Shown here: positions 17,847 to 27,228 of the stretch, one piece after another
How positions within the stretch are numbered: the stretch's first letter is position 1
Layout: each line of letters starts with the position of its first letter
DNA from: Alphaproteobacteria bacterium
Lineage (GTDB): Bacteria; Pseudomonadota; Alphaproteobacteria; Micavibrionales; Micavibrionaceae
Assembly (NCBI GenBank): GCA_020443075.1
Contig: JAGRIU010000021.1
Span: 1-59,617 of the forward strand
DNA length: 59,617 nt
Reading direction: 5' to 3'
Made by a program: the position numbers and the translations under genes
The notes under the pieces: generated by a model
The model's input: only the letters and a program-made list of their open reading frames with translations
The model's database searches: none
Told to the model about the DNA's origin: nothing

Positions 17847-19185
17847 CTGATGACGGAGGTGAGTTTGCGACTTTTTCGGCCTTTTCATTCAAGCCCAAAG
17901 CTTCCTGAAGACGGCCCAGGCTGGCCAGAACCGCATATTGTGACAGCACGTAGCGGTATCTGGAGTTCGCCGCCTCTATGCGTGTTTTTAGCAGCTGGTT
18001 TTGGGCGCGCATAAGATCCAGAACAGATACCAGCGCTCCTTCGAATTGTGTTTCATATGTTTCGGACAAATCCTCGTTGATCTTTAGGCGTTTGGCCTGA
18101 TTATCCATTTGTTTTTTGGCCGTGTCGTACTCCGCATAAGCCAAACGAACATTGCGTTCGACTTGCCTTTGCGTTTCCTCGATCTTGGCCAACGCATCCC
18201 GGCGCTCCAGTTTTTTCTTGTTGACCCGCGCCATGGCCGCCCCGCCGGTTTCAAAGCTCCAGTTCATGCGCACGATCGCGCGGCGGTCTTCAACATCACC
18301 GCCGATCATTTCTTCCTTGTTACTTTTCAGGTAGGACAACTCTCCCGTCACATCGGGGTAAAACGCTGCCTTTTCCGCTTCCACACCGTACCCGGAAGCG
18401 GAGGCAACAAACTGCATTTCCTGCAGGATGGGGTGCACTTCTTTAGCCTGTGCGACAGCCTCCTCGACATTTTCGAGGATCATATTTTCAGGCGGCAGCG
18501 GCAGCGCAAAGTCAGAACCGGGCAACTCTCCTACAAGTTCAAGATAATCGGATTCCGCTGCTTTGATCTGCCCTGCGTAATCGGCTTTAAAATTTTCAAA
18601 TGTCAGCAAAATATCTTCTGCCTGCCGCAATTCAGCCTCGTTTCCGGTTCCATCGCGGACCGACGTTTCTATGCGCTCTTTGTAGTCTTGCAGCAGCTTT
18701 TCATGTTTAGCGAGCATTAAATGTCCACCGCGCGCGCGCATAAGGTTAATGTAAGTCTGCACGGCCTTAAAGGCCAGTTGCTCTTTTACATCCATCACAT
18801 TATACAGCGCCGCATTCTCGCTGGCCTTGACCGCATCGACGCGGTTTTGCGTCTCAAAACCATCAAAGAGCATTTGCGAGACGCTCGCTGTTTTTTCCCA
18901 CAAATCCGAATATCCAGCCCCTCTGGTCACACTCAAGCCCCGACTTGTTGCGTTATCGCCATAAATTCGTCCTGTGGTTGCGTTCACAGAAATTTGTGGA
19001 AAATAGGCTGAGCGGTATTCTTTTTGCTCTTCTTGTGCCGCATCAAGTGCTGTTTTAGACATTTCTATCTGCGGGTGATTCAATAATGTTTGCGAAACCA
19101 TATCGGTCAATGATTGGGCGTGAGCCGTTGATACAGACAGCCCCGTAAAAACGGCTAAAGATAAGAGAACACGAGCGTTAAACAT
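17824..19185 (-). CDS. TolC-family outer membrane channel of a type I secretion system
   Basis: A 453-residue outer membrane efflux protein with a signal peptide ending near AHAQS (residue about 24). The two repeats of the TolC fold are visible: LLNHPQIEMSKTALDAAQEE in the first and VRLAYAEYDTAKKQMDNQ, LSETYETQFEGALVSVLDLM in the second. It is the first gene of the operon tolC-ABC-HlyD-CHASE2 cyclase. The 212 bp upstream, shared with divergent pntAA, holds an inverted repeat and two GANTC sites. Confidence 0.93.
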   Translation of the reverse strand: MFNARVLLSLAVFTGLSVSTAHAQSLTDMVSQTLLNHPQIEMSKTALDAAQEEQKEYRSAYFPQISVNATTGRIYGDNATSRGLSVTRGAGYSDLWEKTASVSQMLFDGFETQNRVDAVKASENAALYNVMDVKEQLAFKAVQTYINLMRARGGHLMLAKHEKLLQDYKERIETSVRDGTGNEAELRQAEDILLTFENFKADYAGQIKAAESDYLELVGELPGSDFALPLPPENMILENVEEAVAQAKEVHPILQEMQFVASASGYGVEAEKAAFYPDVTGELSYLKSNKEEMIGGDVEDRRAIVRMNWSFETGGAAMARVNKKKLERRDALAKIEETQRQVERNVRLAYAEYDTAKKQMDNQAKRLKINEDLSETYETQFEGALVSVLDLMRAQNQLLKTRIEAANSRYRYVLSQYAVLASLGRLQEALGLNEKAEKVANSPPSSDEITEKQ

Positions 19186-19208
19186 AAACTAAGAGACCCA
19201 CCTGAAGA

Positions 19209-19350
19209 TCAGTTGAAATCCGCAGAGCCAACGACAAGATTTCGTCAACTGAACCGCGAATGTGTTTCGCAGATTCTAACAGATTCAGGACTTAAAGAAA
19301 AACCGTTTGTTTTTTGCCTCGCCCCCTTCACAAAACGCCCCTGATGGGGC
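19209..19350. promoter_or_regulatory. Divergent tolC / pntAA control region
   Basis: Contains an inverted repeat TCAGTTGA (19209-19216) / TCAACTGA (19245-19252), two GANTC sites (19272, 19282) and a GCCCC-TGAT-GGGGC hairpin (19337-19350) 47 bp before the pntAA start. The symmetry is seen directly. Regulatory roles are inferred from position between divergent operons. Confidence 0.4.
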
Positions 19351-19397
19351 ATGATTTTCTCATCTGCAAGCCTTCAACGTACAAGGACCAAAGCGCC

Positions 19398-20726
19398 GTG
19401 AGTCTGAAGATTATCGTTCCCAAAGAAAAAAACGCGCATGAGCGCCGCGTTGCCGTATCTCCCGATACCGTCAAAAAGCTCGCCGGTTATAATTGTATGA
19501 TTATGATCGAGAGCCATGCGGGCTTGGCAGCGGCTTATACCGACGAGATGTATAAGGCTGCTGGCGCGACAATTGCCAAGGGTGCGAGCGATCTCTATAA
19601 GGGAGCCAATATCGTTTTGAAGGTTCAGGCCCCCGATTCGGATGAGTTAAAGCTGATTCCCAAGGGCGCTTTGTTGATCGGGATGCTCGCGCCTTATAAT
19701 AACGCGGACTTGATCGCCAATCTGGCCAAAGCAGGCGTTGATGCGTTTTCGATGGAGCTGGTGCCACGGATCAGCCGTGCACAGAGCATGGATGTTTTGT
19801 CTTCACAGTCCAATCTAGCCGGATACAAAGCCGTTTTGGATGCGGCCAATGAATTTCCCAAGGCTTTCCCGATGATGATGACGGCGGCCGGGACCGTGCC
19901 GCCTGCCAAAGTCTTTGTTATGGGCGCAGGCGTAGCCGGATTACAGGCGATTGCCACGGCGCGGCGGTTGGGCGCGGTTGTTTCGGCGACGGACGTGCGT
20001 CCGGCGGCCAAAGAACAGGTACAATCTCTGGGGGCCAGCTTTGTCGCAGTCGAAGACGAGGAATTCAAGCAAGCCGAAACCGCAGGCGGATACGCCAAAG
20101 AAATGTCGGAGAGCTATAAGAAAAAGCAAGCCGCTCTGGTCGAGGAGCATATCGCCAAACAGGATATCGTGATTACTACGGCGCTGATCCCCGGTCGTCC
20201 CGCGCCGAAACTGATCAGCGAAGCGATGGTCAAGAGCATGAAACCGGGCAGCGTGATTGTCGATCTGGCCGTGGAGACAGGCGGGAACTGCGCGCTATCC
20301 GAAGCCGGCAAGGTCGTTGAAAAGCATGGGGTTAAAATTCTCGGGCATTTGAATGTGCCGAGCCGTCTGGCGGCCGATGCCAGCGCGCTTTATGCGAAAA
20401 ACCTGCTCAACCTGCTCAATCTGATCATTGACCGTGAGAACGATGTGCTGGCGATTAACTGGGAGGATGACATTATCAAGGGCGTGGCTCTGGTGAAAGA
20501 CGGCGCGGTTATTCATCCGCAGTTTGCCAAACCTTCGGCTTCCGCAGCTAAAACCGACAAAGCGGTGGAAAAGCCTGCGGCTTCAAAACCGGCGGCAAAA
20601 AAAGCTGCGCCTAAAAAGGCCGCACCCAAGAAAACGACATCTGCGAAGAAGACGGCATCTAAACCTAAAGCTTCAAAGCCAGCCAAAAAATCCGGCGACA
20701 AAGCCAATGATAACGAGAAAACCTAA
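19398..20726 (+). CDS. pntAA: NAD(P) transhydrogenase subunit alpha part 1, with Lys/Ala-rich tail
   Basis: The NAD(H)-binding domain I of the proton-translocating transhydrogenase. Residues about 5-370 carry ERRVAVSPDTVKKLAG, the Rossmann motif GAGVAGLQAIATARRLGA and DLAVETGGNCALSEAGK. I chose the GTG at 19398 because the family starts at MKIIVPKE-like sequence and AAGGA precedes it; a TTG 28 codons earlier was rejected. The last ~65 residues are a histone-H1-like run of Lys, Ala, Pro and Ser (for example KPAAKKAAPKKAAPKK), unusual for this enzyme. It heads the pntAA-pntAB-pntB operon, which drives NADPH formation from NADH with the proton gradient. Confidence 0.95.
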   Translation: MSLKIIVPKEKNAHERRVAVSPDTVKKLAGYNCMIMIESHAGLAAAYTDEMYKAAGATIAKGASDLYKGANIVLKVQAPDSDELKLIPKGALLIGMLAPYNNADLIANLAKAGVDAFSMELVPRISRAQSMDVLSSQSNLAGYKAVLDAANEFPKAFPMMMTAAGTVPPAKVFVMGAGVAGLQAIATARRLGAVVSATDVRPAAKEQVQSLGASFVAVEDEEFKQAETAGGYAKEMSESYKKKQAALVEEHIAKQDIVITTALIPGRPAPKLISEAMVKSMKPGSVIVDLAVETGGNCALSEAGKVVEKHGVKILGHLNVPSRLAADASALYAKNLLNLLNLIIDRENDVLAINWEDDIIKGVALVKDGAVIHPQFAKPSASAAKTDKAVEKPAASKPAAKKAAPKKAAPKKTTSAKKTASKPKASKPAKKSGDKANDNEKT

Positions 20727-20746
20727 GACATAGGGATAATTGCATT

Positions 20747-21187
20747 ATGCCAGAAACGGAAAAGACACTATCGCAAAGCGCGGCGGATCTCGCCAGCACC
20801 TTGAAAGAACTCTCGGATAAAGCTGCGGCCATGGCCACAGACAACGGCGGCGACACGGTTGTTACTGTCGCCCACGATACGGCTTCTCACGCACCGTCCT
20901 TTTTGATCAGCGGGATTACCGTGTTCGTTCTGGCCTGCATTGTCGGCTATTACGTGGTCTGGCGGGTGACGCCTGCCCTGCACTCGCCGCTGATGGGCAT
21001 TACGAACGCGATTTCCTCGGTGATTATCGTCGGGGCGATTATGGCGGTATCGCCGGTTCTAGCCGATGGATCGGGCGGATTTTCCCTGATGGCCTTTTTG
21101 GGCATTATTCTGGCTTCGGTGAATATTTTCGGCGGCTTTATCATTACGCGGCGCATGCTGCACATGTTTAAGAAGAAGGGTGGATAA
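20747..21187 (+). CDS. pntAB: NAD(P) transhydrogenase subunit alpha part 2
   Basis: A 146-residue membrane subunit forming part of domain II, the proton channel. The first ~45 residues are a hydrophilic extension (Asp/Ala-rich). Four hydrophobic segments follow, including VFVLACIVGYYVVWRVTPAL, LHSPLMGITNAISSVIIVGA and LGIILASVNIFGGFIITRRM. These match the split-alpha-subunit type found in Alphaproteobacteria. It lies 20 bp after pntAA and 6 bp before pntB. Confidence 0.95.
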   Translation: MPETEKTLSQSAADLASTLKELSDKAAAMATDNGGDTVVTVAHDTASHAPSFLISGITVFVLACIVGYYVVWRVTPALHSPLMGITNAISSVIIVGAIMAVSPVLADGSGGFSLMAFLGIILASVNIFGGFIITRRMLHMFKKKGG

Positions 21188-21193
21188 CGGATC

Positions 21194-22582
21194 ATGGAAA
21201 CGCTTTCTCATCTCTCCTATCTGGTTAGTGCGGTGCTGTTTATTCTGGCGCTGCGGGGGCTGTCGCATCCGGAAAGCGCGCGCAAGGGCGTGAGCTTCGG
21301 GATGGCCGGGATGGCTCTGGCAGTTTTTACGACGATGCTTACCCCCGGTGTGGGCGGGTGGCTTTGGATTGTGCTGGGCATCGCCATCGGCGGAAGCATC
21401 GGTACGGTGATCGCCAACAAAATCGAGATGACCGCCCTGCCCCAGCTTATGGCCGCGTTTCACTCGCTGGTCGGTCTGGCCGCCGTGTGCGTGGCTGCCG
21501 CCGCGTTCGGTAATCCGGAAGCGTTCGGCATCGGCACAATCGGAGATATCAAGCTCTCCAGTCTGATCGAGATGTCTTTGGGGCTGGCGATCGGGGCGTT
21601 CACATTTACGGGCTCCGTCATTGCCTGGGGCAAGTTACAGGGAAAAATCTCCGGCAAGCCCGTTGTATTCGGCGGGCAGCATACGCTTAACGGCGTTTTG
21701 GGCGTGGCGCTTGTGCTATTGATCTTGCTGTTTTGCTGGACGGAAAGCGGGTTTTTCCTGTTCCTGATTGCGGTTTTGGCCATGGCTATGGGCGTTTTGA
21801 TGATTATTCCCATCGGCGGCGCGGATATGCCGGTGATTGTGTCGATGCTCAACTCCTATTCAGGCTGGGCAGCAGCCGGGATCGGCTTTACGCTGCATAA
21901 TAACCTGTTGATTATCGCGGGCGCTCTGGTCGGGGCCAGCGGGGCGATCTTGTCCTACATCATGTGCAAAGGCATGAACCGCAGTTTCCTGAGCGTTCTT
22001 CTGGGCGGTTTCGGCGGCGAGCACTCTTCCGGCGCGCAAGCGGAACTGGGGGATCGCAATGCTAAGATCGGCGCGGCGGAGGATGCGGCCTATATCATGA
22101 AAAACGCGTCCAAGGTCATTATCGTGCCCGGTTACGGCATGGCTGTGGCACAAGCCCAGCATGCTCTGCGCGAGATGGCAGACATTTTGAAACGCGAAGG
22201 TGTTGATGTGAAATACGCCATTCACCCGGTGGCGGGGCGGATGCCCGGGCATATGAACGTGCTGCTGGCCGAGGCGAATGTGCCTTATGACGAGGTGTTC
22301 GAGCTTGAAGATATTAACCGCGAATTTGCGCAGACCGACGTGGTTTACGTTATCGGCGCGAATGACATTACCAATCCGGCGGCGCGCAATGACTCTAGCT
22401 CACCGATTTACGGTATGCCTGTGCTGGACGTGGATAAAGCCAAAACCGTGTTGTTTGTGAAGCGCTCTTTGGGATCAGGATATGCCGGTATCGACAATCC
22501 GCTATTCTTCGAGGACGGCACGATGATGCTTTTGGACGATGCGAAGAAAATGACCGAGGACATCATCAAGGCGATGGAGTAG
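21194..22582 (+). CDS. pntB: NAD(P) transhydrogenase subunit beta
   Basis: A 462-residue subunit. About eight or nine membrane helices (to residue ~270) complete the proton channel, followed by the NADP(H)-binding domain III. Motifs include FTGSVIAWGKLQGKISGKP in the membrane part and GYGMAVAQAQHALREMADIL, HPVAGRMPGHMNVLLAEA and VIGANDITNPAARND in domain III. Full length and intact. A small AT-rich gene starts 5 bp downstream. Confidence 0.96.
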   Translation: METLSHLSYLVSAVLFILALRGLSHPESARKGVSFGMAGMALAVFTTMLTPGVGGWLWIVLGIAIGGSIGTVIANKIEMTALPQLMAAFHSLVGLAAVCVAAAAFGNPEAFGIGTIGDIKLSSLIEMSLGLAIGAFTFTGSVIAWGKLQGKISGKPVVFGGQHTLNGVLGVALVLLILLFCWTESGFFLFLIAVLAMAMGVLMIIPIGGADMPVIVSMLNSYSGWAAAGIGFTLHNNLLIIAGALVGASGAILSYIMCKGMNRSFLSVLLGGFGGEHSSGAQAELGDRNAKIGAAEDAAYIMKNASKVIIVPGYGMAVAQAQHALREMADILKREGVDVKYAIHPVAGRMPGHMNVLLAEANVPYDEVFELEDINREFAQTDVVYVIGANDITNPAARNDSSSPIYGMPVLDVDKAKTVLFVKRSLGSGYAGIDNPLFFEDGTMMLLDDAKKMTEDIIKAME

Positions 22583-22587
22583 GAAAC

Positions 22588-22956
22588 ATGGATATCAATG
22601 TAAACTTGGCCACCAAAAACTTGTTTGAAGGAAAAACAAAGCTTTTACATGCTGTTTTTATATGGGGACTGTTCATCCCTTTCTTCCTTCTTATCATTGT
22701 AGAGAAAGGAGTTATTTTCCCTCTCTTGGAATATTTTAAAGTACCTCCTTATTATTATCCCTTCCGGCTTCCTGTATTTTTATATTTCATAATTTTTTGG
22801 TTTCCAATTTGGAAATGCGTATCCAATCACCCTGGTAAGTTAATATGGAAATATATTTCTTATTTATATCTTATATTCATAGTTTTATCTCTGCTCCTTT
22901 TAGCGTGGATAGATTATACACATATGGTTAATCTCGCACATTCGGCAGGACTGTAG
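22588..22956 (+). CDS. Unknown small membrane protein, AT-rich gene
   Basis: A 122-residue protein with three hydrophobic segments: AVFIWGLFIPFFLLIIV (about 22-38), FRLPVFLYFIIFWFPIW (about 59-75) and YLYLIFIVLSLLLLAWI (about 92-108). It is rich in Phe, Tyr and Trp, with short hydrophilic loops. It starts 5 bp after pntB with a weak GTAGGAA site, so it is probably read through from the pnt operon. The DNA is clearly more AT-rich than its neighbours, suggesting recent acquisition or weak coding constraint. No family was recognised. Confidence 0.7.
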   Translation: MDINVNLATKNLFEGKTKLLHAVFIWGLFIPFFLLIIVEKGVIFPLLEYFKVPPYYYPFRLPVFLYFIIFWFPIWKCVSNHPGKLIWKYISYLYLIFIVLSLLLLAWIDYTHMVNLAHSAGL

Positions 22957-23009
22957 CATATCGCACATTTTATATTTCCCTTAACCGATTCAGCCTATAC
23001 TTTTAGAAT

Positions 23010-24032
23010 ATGAATTTATCCGCTGAAACAATCCCAGCTCTCGAAGAGCGTTTTACGGAGCCGCCCGGATGGCGGTGGCATCAATTTACGCGCCAAGGCC
23101 TGCATGGACCGCGGCGGATTCGCTTTGGCTCTGTGTTTCCGGAAAGCCGCATTCCTGATGCCGTGGTGGTGTGCCTGCCGGGCTTGAGTGAATACGCGGA
23201 GAAGTATTTCGAAATTGCCCGCAGCTGCCTTGATAAAAATCTGGCGTTCTGGGTTTTGGACTGGATGGGGCAAGGGACGTCGGGGCGTTACCTTCAAAAC
23301 CCGCATAAACGCCATAGCGCCGGAGTGGAAGAAGATGTGGCGGATTTGCATTATTTTATCCTCGAATATATCAAGCATTCGAGCGTTCATCCGGATAAGG
23401 GGCGCATTCCGCTGGCGATGCTCGGGCACTCTATGGGAGCGAATATCGGCCTGCATTATCTGCATGCACACCCGGGCATGTTCGAGTGTGCGGCTTTTAG
23501 CGCGCCGTTTTTCGGTTTCAAAATGTTCGAAGGCTGGCCTTGCCCGCTTCCCGTTCTGGCTGCGCGTCTTCTCAATACATTTAGCGGCAGCTCCTATGCG
23601 TCCGGACAGGGCGACTGGGACGGGGAAGACCGCAAGACACCGGGCGAGGATGCCTTCTCATCCGATCCGGTGCGCGGCGCTGTCCATAATGTGTGGATGC
23701 AAAACACCCCCTCTTTACAAATCGGCGGCGTGACCTATGGGTGGATTTACAGCTTTGTGCAGTCCTGTAGAGCCCTACGGCGGCCTTCTTTTCTTAAAAG
23801 CATCCAAACGCCGTGCTTGCTGGCGGAGGCTGGACAGGAAACCTTGGTCAGCAACCGCGCTATCCATAGCGTTAGTTCACGACTACCGCATGCGGAGCTT
23901 ATAGACTTCCCCGAAAGCCGTCATGAAATTTTGATGGAAAAAGATGCCGTGCGAACAGTCTTTTTCGATCATTTTTACAAATTGATCAGAGAATGCATTA
24001 TTGAACGTCCAGAGACCTTGAAACCGTTCTAA
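23010..24032 (+). CDS. Alpha/beta hydrolase, lysophospholipase (PldB) type
   Basis: A 340-residue cytosolic hydrolase of the lysophospholipase/monoacylglycerol-lipase class. The oxyanion strand VVVCLPGLSEYAEKYFE is followed by WVLDWMGQGTSGR, the nucleophile elbow GHSMGAN (Ser near residue 142) and the catalytic His in SRHEILME near the C-terminus. The usual acidic residue after the sixth strand reads AEAGQETLV, with Glu in place of Asp. A role in lipid turnover is by family. The gene starts 53 bp after the membrane gene and is followed by a small conserved-looking gene. Confidence 0.87.
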   Translation: MNLSAETIPALEERFTEPPGWRWHQFTRQGLHGPRRIRFGSVFPESRIPDAVVVCLPGLSEYAEKYFEIARSCLDKNLAFWVLDWMGQGTSGRYLQNPHKRHSAGVEEDVADLHYFILEYIKHSSVHPDKGRIPLAMLGHSMGANIGLHYLHAHPGMFECAAFSAPFFGFKMFEGWPCPLPVLAARLLNTFSGSSYASGQGDWDGEDRKTPGEDAFSSDPVRGAVHNVWMQNTPSLQIGGVTYGWIYSFVQSCRALRRPSFLKSIQTPCLLAEAGQETLVSNRAIHSVSSRLPHAELIDFPESRHEILMEKDAVRTVFFDHFYKLIRECIIERPETLKPF

Positions 24033-24081
24033 GAACAAGGCAAAGTGGTTTGGATTTTTAGAATCGGGAGACATAGAAAAC

Positions 24082-24315
24082 ATGGATAACGCAGAAAAAG
24101 ACAGAATTCGCCTGAGCGACCGCATTCTTTCCGCGCTGGAACTGGCGCTGGAGCAAAATGATTTGAAAATTTCAGAGCTTTTGGTGCGTGCGATGGAGCA
24201 AGCTATGACCCGCAATACCGGCGGCGGCGAGTTTATCGAGCGCCGTGATTATCCGCCCGAAATCGAAAAGGCGATGGATAAACTTTATACTCTTAAGGAG
24301 CAGGAGAAAAACTGA
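24082..24315 (+). CDS. Small hypothetical helical protein
   Basis: A 77-residue acidic protein with a good GGGAGA ribosome binding site. It is predicted to be mostly helical (RILSALELALEQNDLKISEL, then LVRAMEQAMTRN), with a C-terminal RRDYPPEIEKAMDKLYTLKE segment. It has no membrane segment or signal peptide. Coding is supported by the ribosome binding site, neighbour-like codon use and a tight convergent fit against ligA (gap of 2 bp). The family is not recognised. Confidence 0.7.
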   Translation: MDNAEKDRIRLSDRILSALELALEQNDLKISELLVRAMEQAMTRNTGGGEFIERRDYPPEIEKAMDKLYTLKEQEKN

Positions 24316-24317
24316 GG

Positions 24318-26493
<2,176 letters not shown>

Positions 26494-26498
26494 TTAAA

Positions 26499-26777
26499 TC
26501 ATAATTCATTATATAAATCTTTCCATTCAGGATTGTCTTTTTCAATCAGGTTTATTTTCCAATCCCTGTTCCATTTCTTCATGCGCTTTTCCCTGTTGGC
26601 AGCATCCCAATAGTCTTCATAGATTTCATAGTAAACAAGCCGCGTTAAGTTATATTTTTTGCTAAAGCCTTCAATGGTTTTATGTTTATGCTGCCATATA
26701 CGTTTTTGCAAATCCGTTGTTACGCCTATATAGAGCGTTCCATCCTTCCGATTGGTTATCATGTAAACATAGTGCAT
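26499..26777 (-). CDS. GIY-YIG nuclease superfamily protein
   Basis: A 92-residue single-domain GIY-YIG protein of the UPF0213/YhbQ-like class: MHYVYMITNRKDGTLYIGVT carries the GIY (VYM) and YIG elements, followed by the conserved Arg in LQKRIWQHK, Glu in YYEIYEDYWDAANREKRMKKW and Asn in DWKINLIEKDN. Family members are small DNA nucleases with poorly known cellular roles. I chose the ATG at 26777; the longer frame to 26858 only translates the upstream palindrome (SPRRRGSIRK). The gene has lower GC than its neighbours and is bracketed on both sides by the same inverted palindrome, suggesting a mobile or repeat-associated unit. Confidence 0.9.
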   Translation of the reverse strand: MHYVYMITNRKDGTLYIGVTTDLQKRIWQHKHKTIEGFSKKYNLTRLVYYEIYEDYWDAANREKRMKKWNRDWKINLIEKDNPEWKDLYNEL

Positions 26778-26787
26778 TTTTCTTATT

Positions 26788-26810
26788 GATCCCCGCCTGC
26801 GCGGGGATGC
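26788..26810. repeat. Single REP-like palindrome upstream of the GIY-YIG gene
   Basis: A 23-nt palindrome (GATCCCCGCC...GCGGGGATGC), the exact reverse complement of 26471-26493. It ends 10 bp upstream of the GIY-YIG start codon, so it would sit in the 5' leader or promoter of that gene. Confidence 0.85.
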
Positions 26811-26823
26811 CCAATTAGTTTTA

Positions 26824-26880
26824 TCATGCCGCTTTGACCTGCTCGAATAATTCAGCATGGCGGGCGCGGGCCGTTTTTAA
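26824..26880 (-). pseudogene. Fragment resembling the recN 3' end
   Basis: Read on the minus strand, this stretch encodes KTARARHAELFEQVKAA and a stop, close to the true RecN C-terminus EARAAADKLLQVKAA. The DNA shares an exact 15-nt run (GCCGCTTTGACCTGC, 26828-26842 and 27233-27247) plus patchy identity further in. The frame closes about 12 codons upstream and has no good start. It looks like a partial duplicate of the recN end on the far side of the unknown gene at 26886-27200. Confidence 0.5.
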
Positions 26881-26885
26881 ATCGT

Positions 26886-27200
26886 TCAATGTATAAAATC
26901 CTCTTCCTGCGCTTCATTCGGCCACGAGTAATAAACGTAGCATTCTCCGTCCACCATAGCTTGGCGATAATATTCTGCGCCATCCTCATCGTCTTCGTAA
27001 AAGCTTTCGTTAACGCTGAATGATTCTTCTGTGTTTATGATTTTCCAATGATCGGCTTCAATTACCTTTGCGGCAATTTTGTCTGCCTCATTCAATGAAG
27101 AGGCTTTGATCCAGCAATTTACGACAGCGCCTCCAGTGGTTTCATATTCCGAATTCTTTTCCAGAGGAACAACTTCGTACTGTATAAAAAATATTTCCAT
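26886..27200 (-). CDS. Hypothetical acidic protein between recN-end copies
   Basis: A 104-residue, strongly acidic cytosolic protein (MEIFFIQYEVVPLEKNSEYE at the start, a VNESFYEDDEDGAEYYRQAM segment later). It has no signal peptide or membrane helix. The gene is AT-rich compared with recN and ligA. It lies in a stretch of about 400 bp bounded by direct copies of the recN 3' end, as if inserted there. No family was recognised; size, acidity and composition would fit an acquired cassette protein, but that is a guess. Confidence 0.7.
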   Translation of the reverse strand: MEIFFIQYEVVPLEKNSEYETTGGAVVNCWIKASSLNEADKIAAKVIEADHWKIINTEESFSVNESFYEDDEDGAEYYRQAMVDGECYVYYSWPNEAQEEDFIH

Positions 27201-27228
27201 TTATCTTGTTCCTTAACACATTCTTGTT

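Noticed and set aside
19337..19350. GCCCC-TGAT-GGGGC hairpin as a terminator before pntAA
   Set aside because: It has no T-run on either strand and only a 5-bp stem, so termination is not supported. It is listed only as a structure within the control region.
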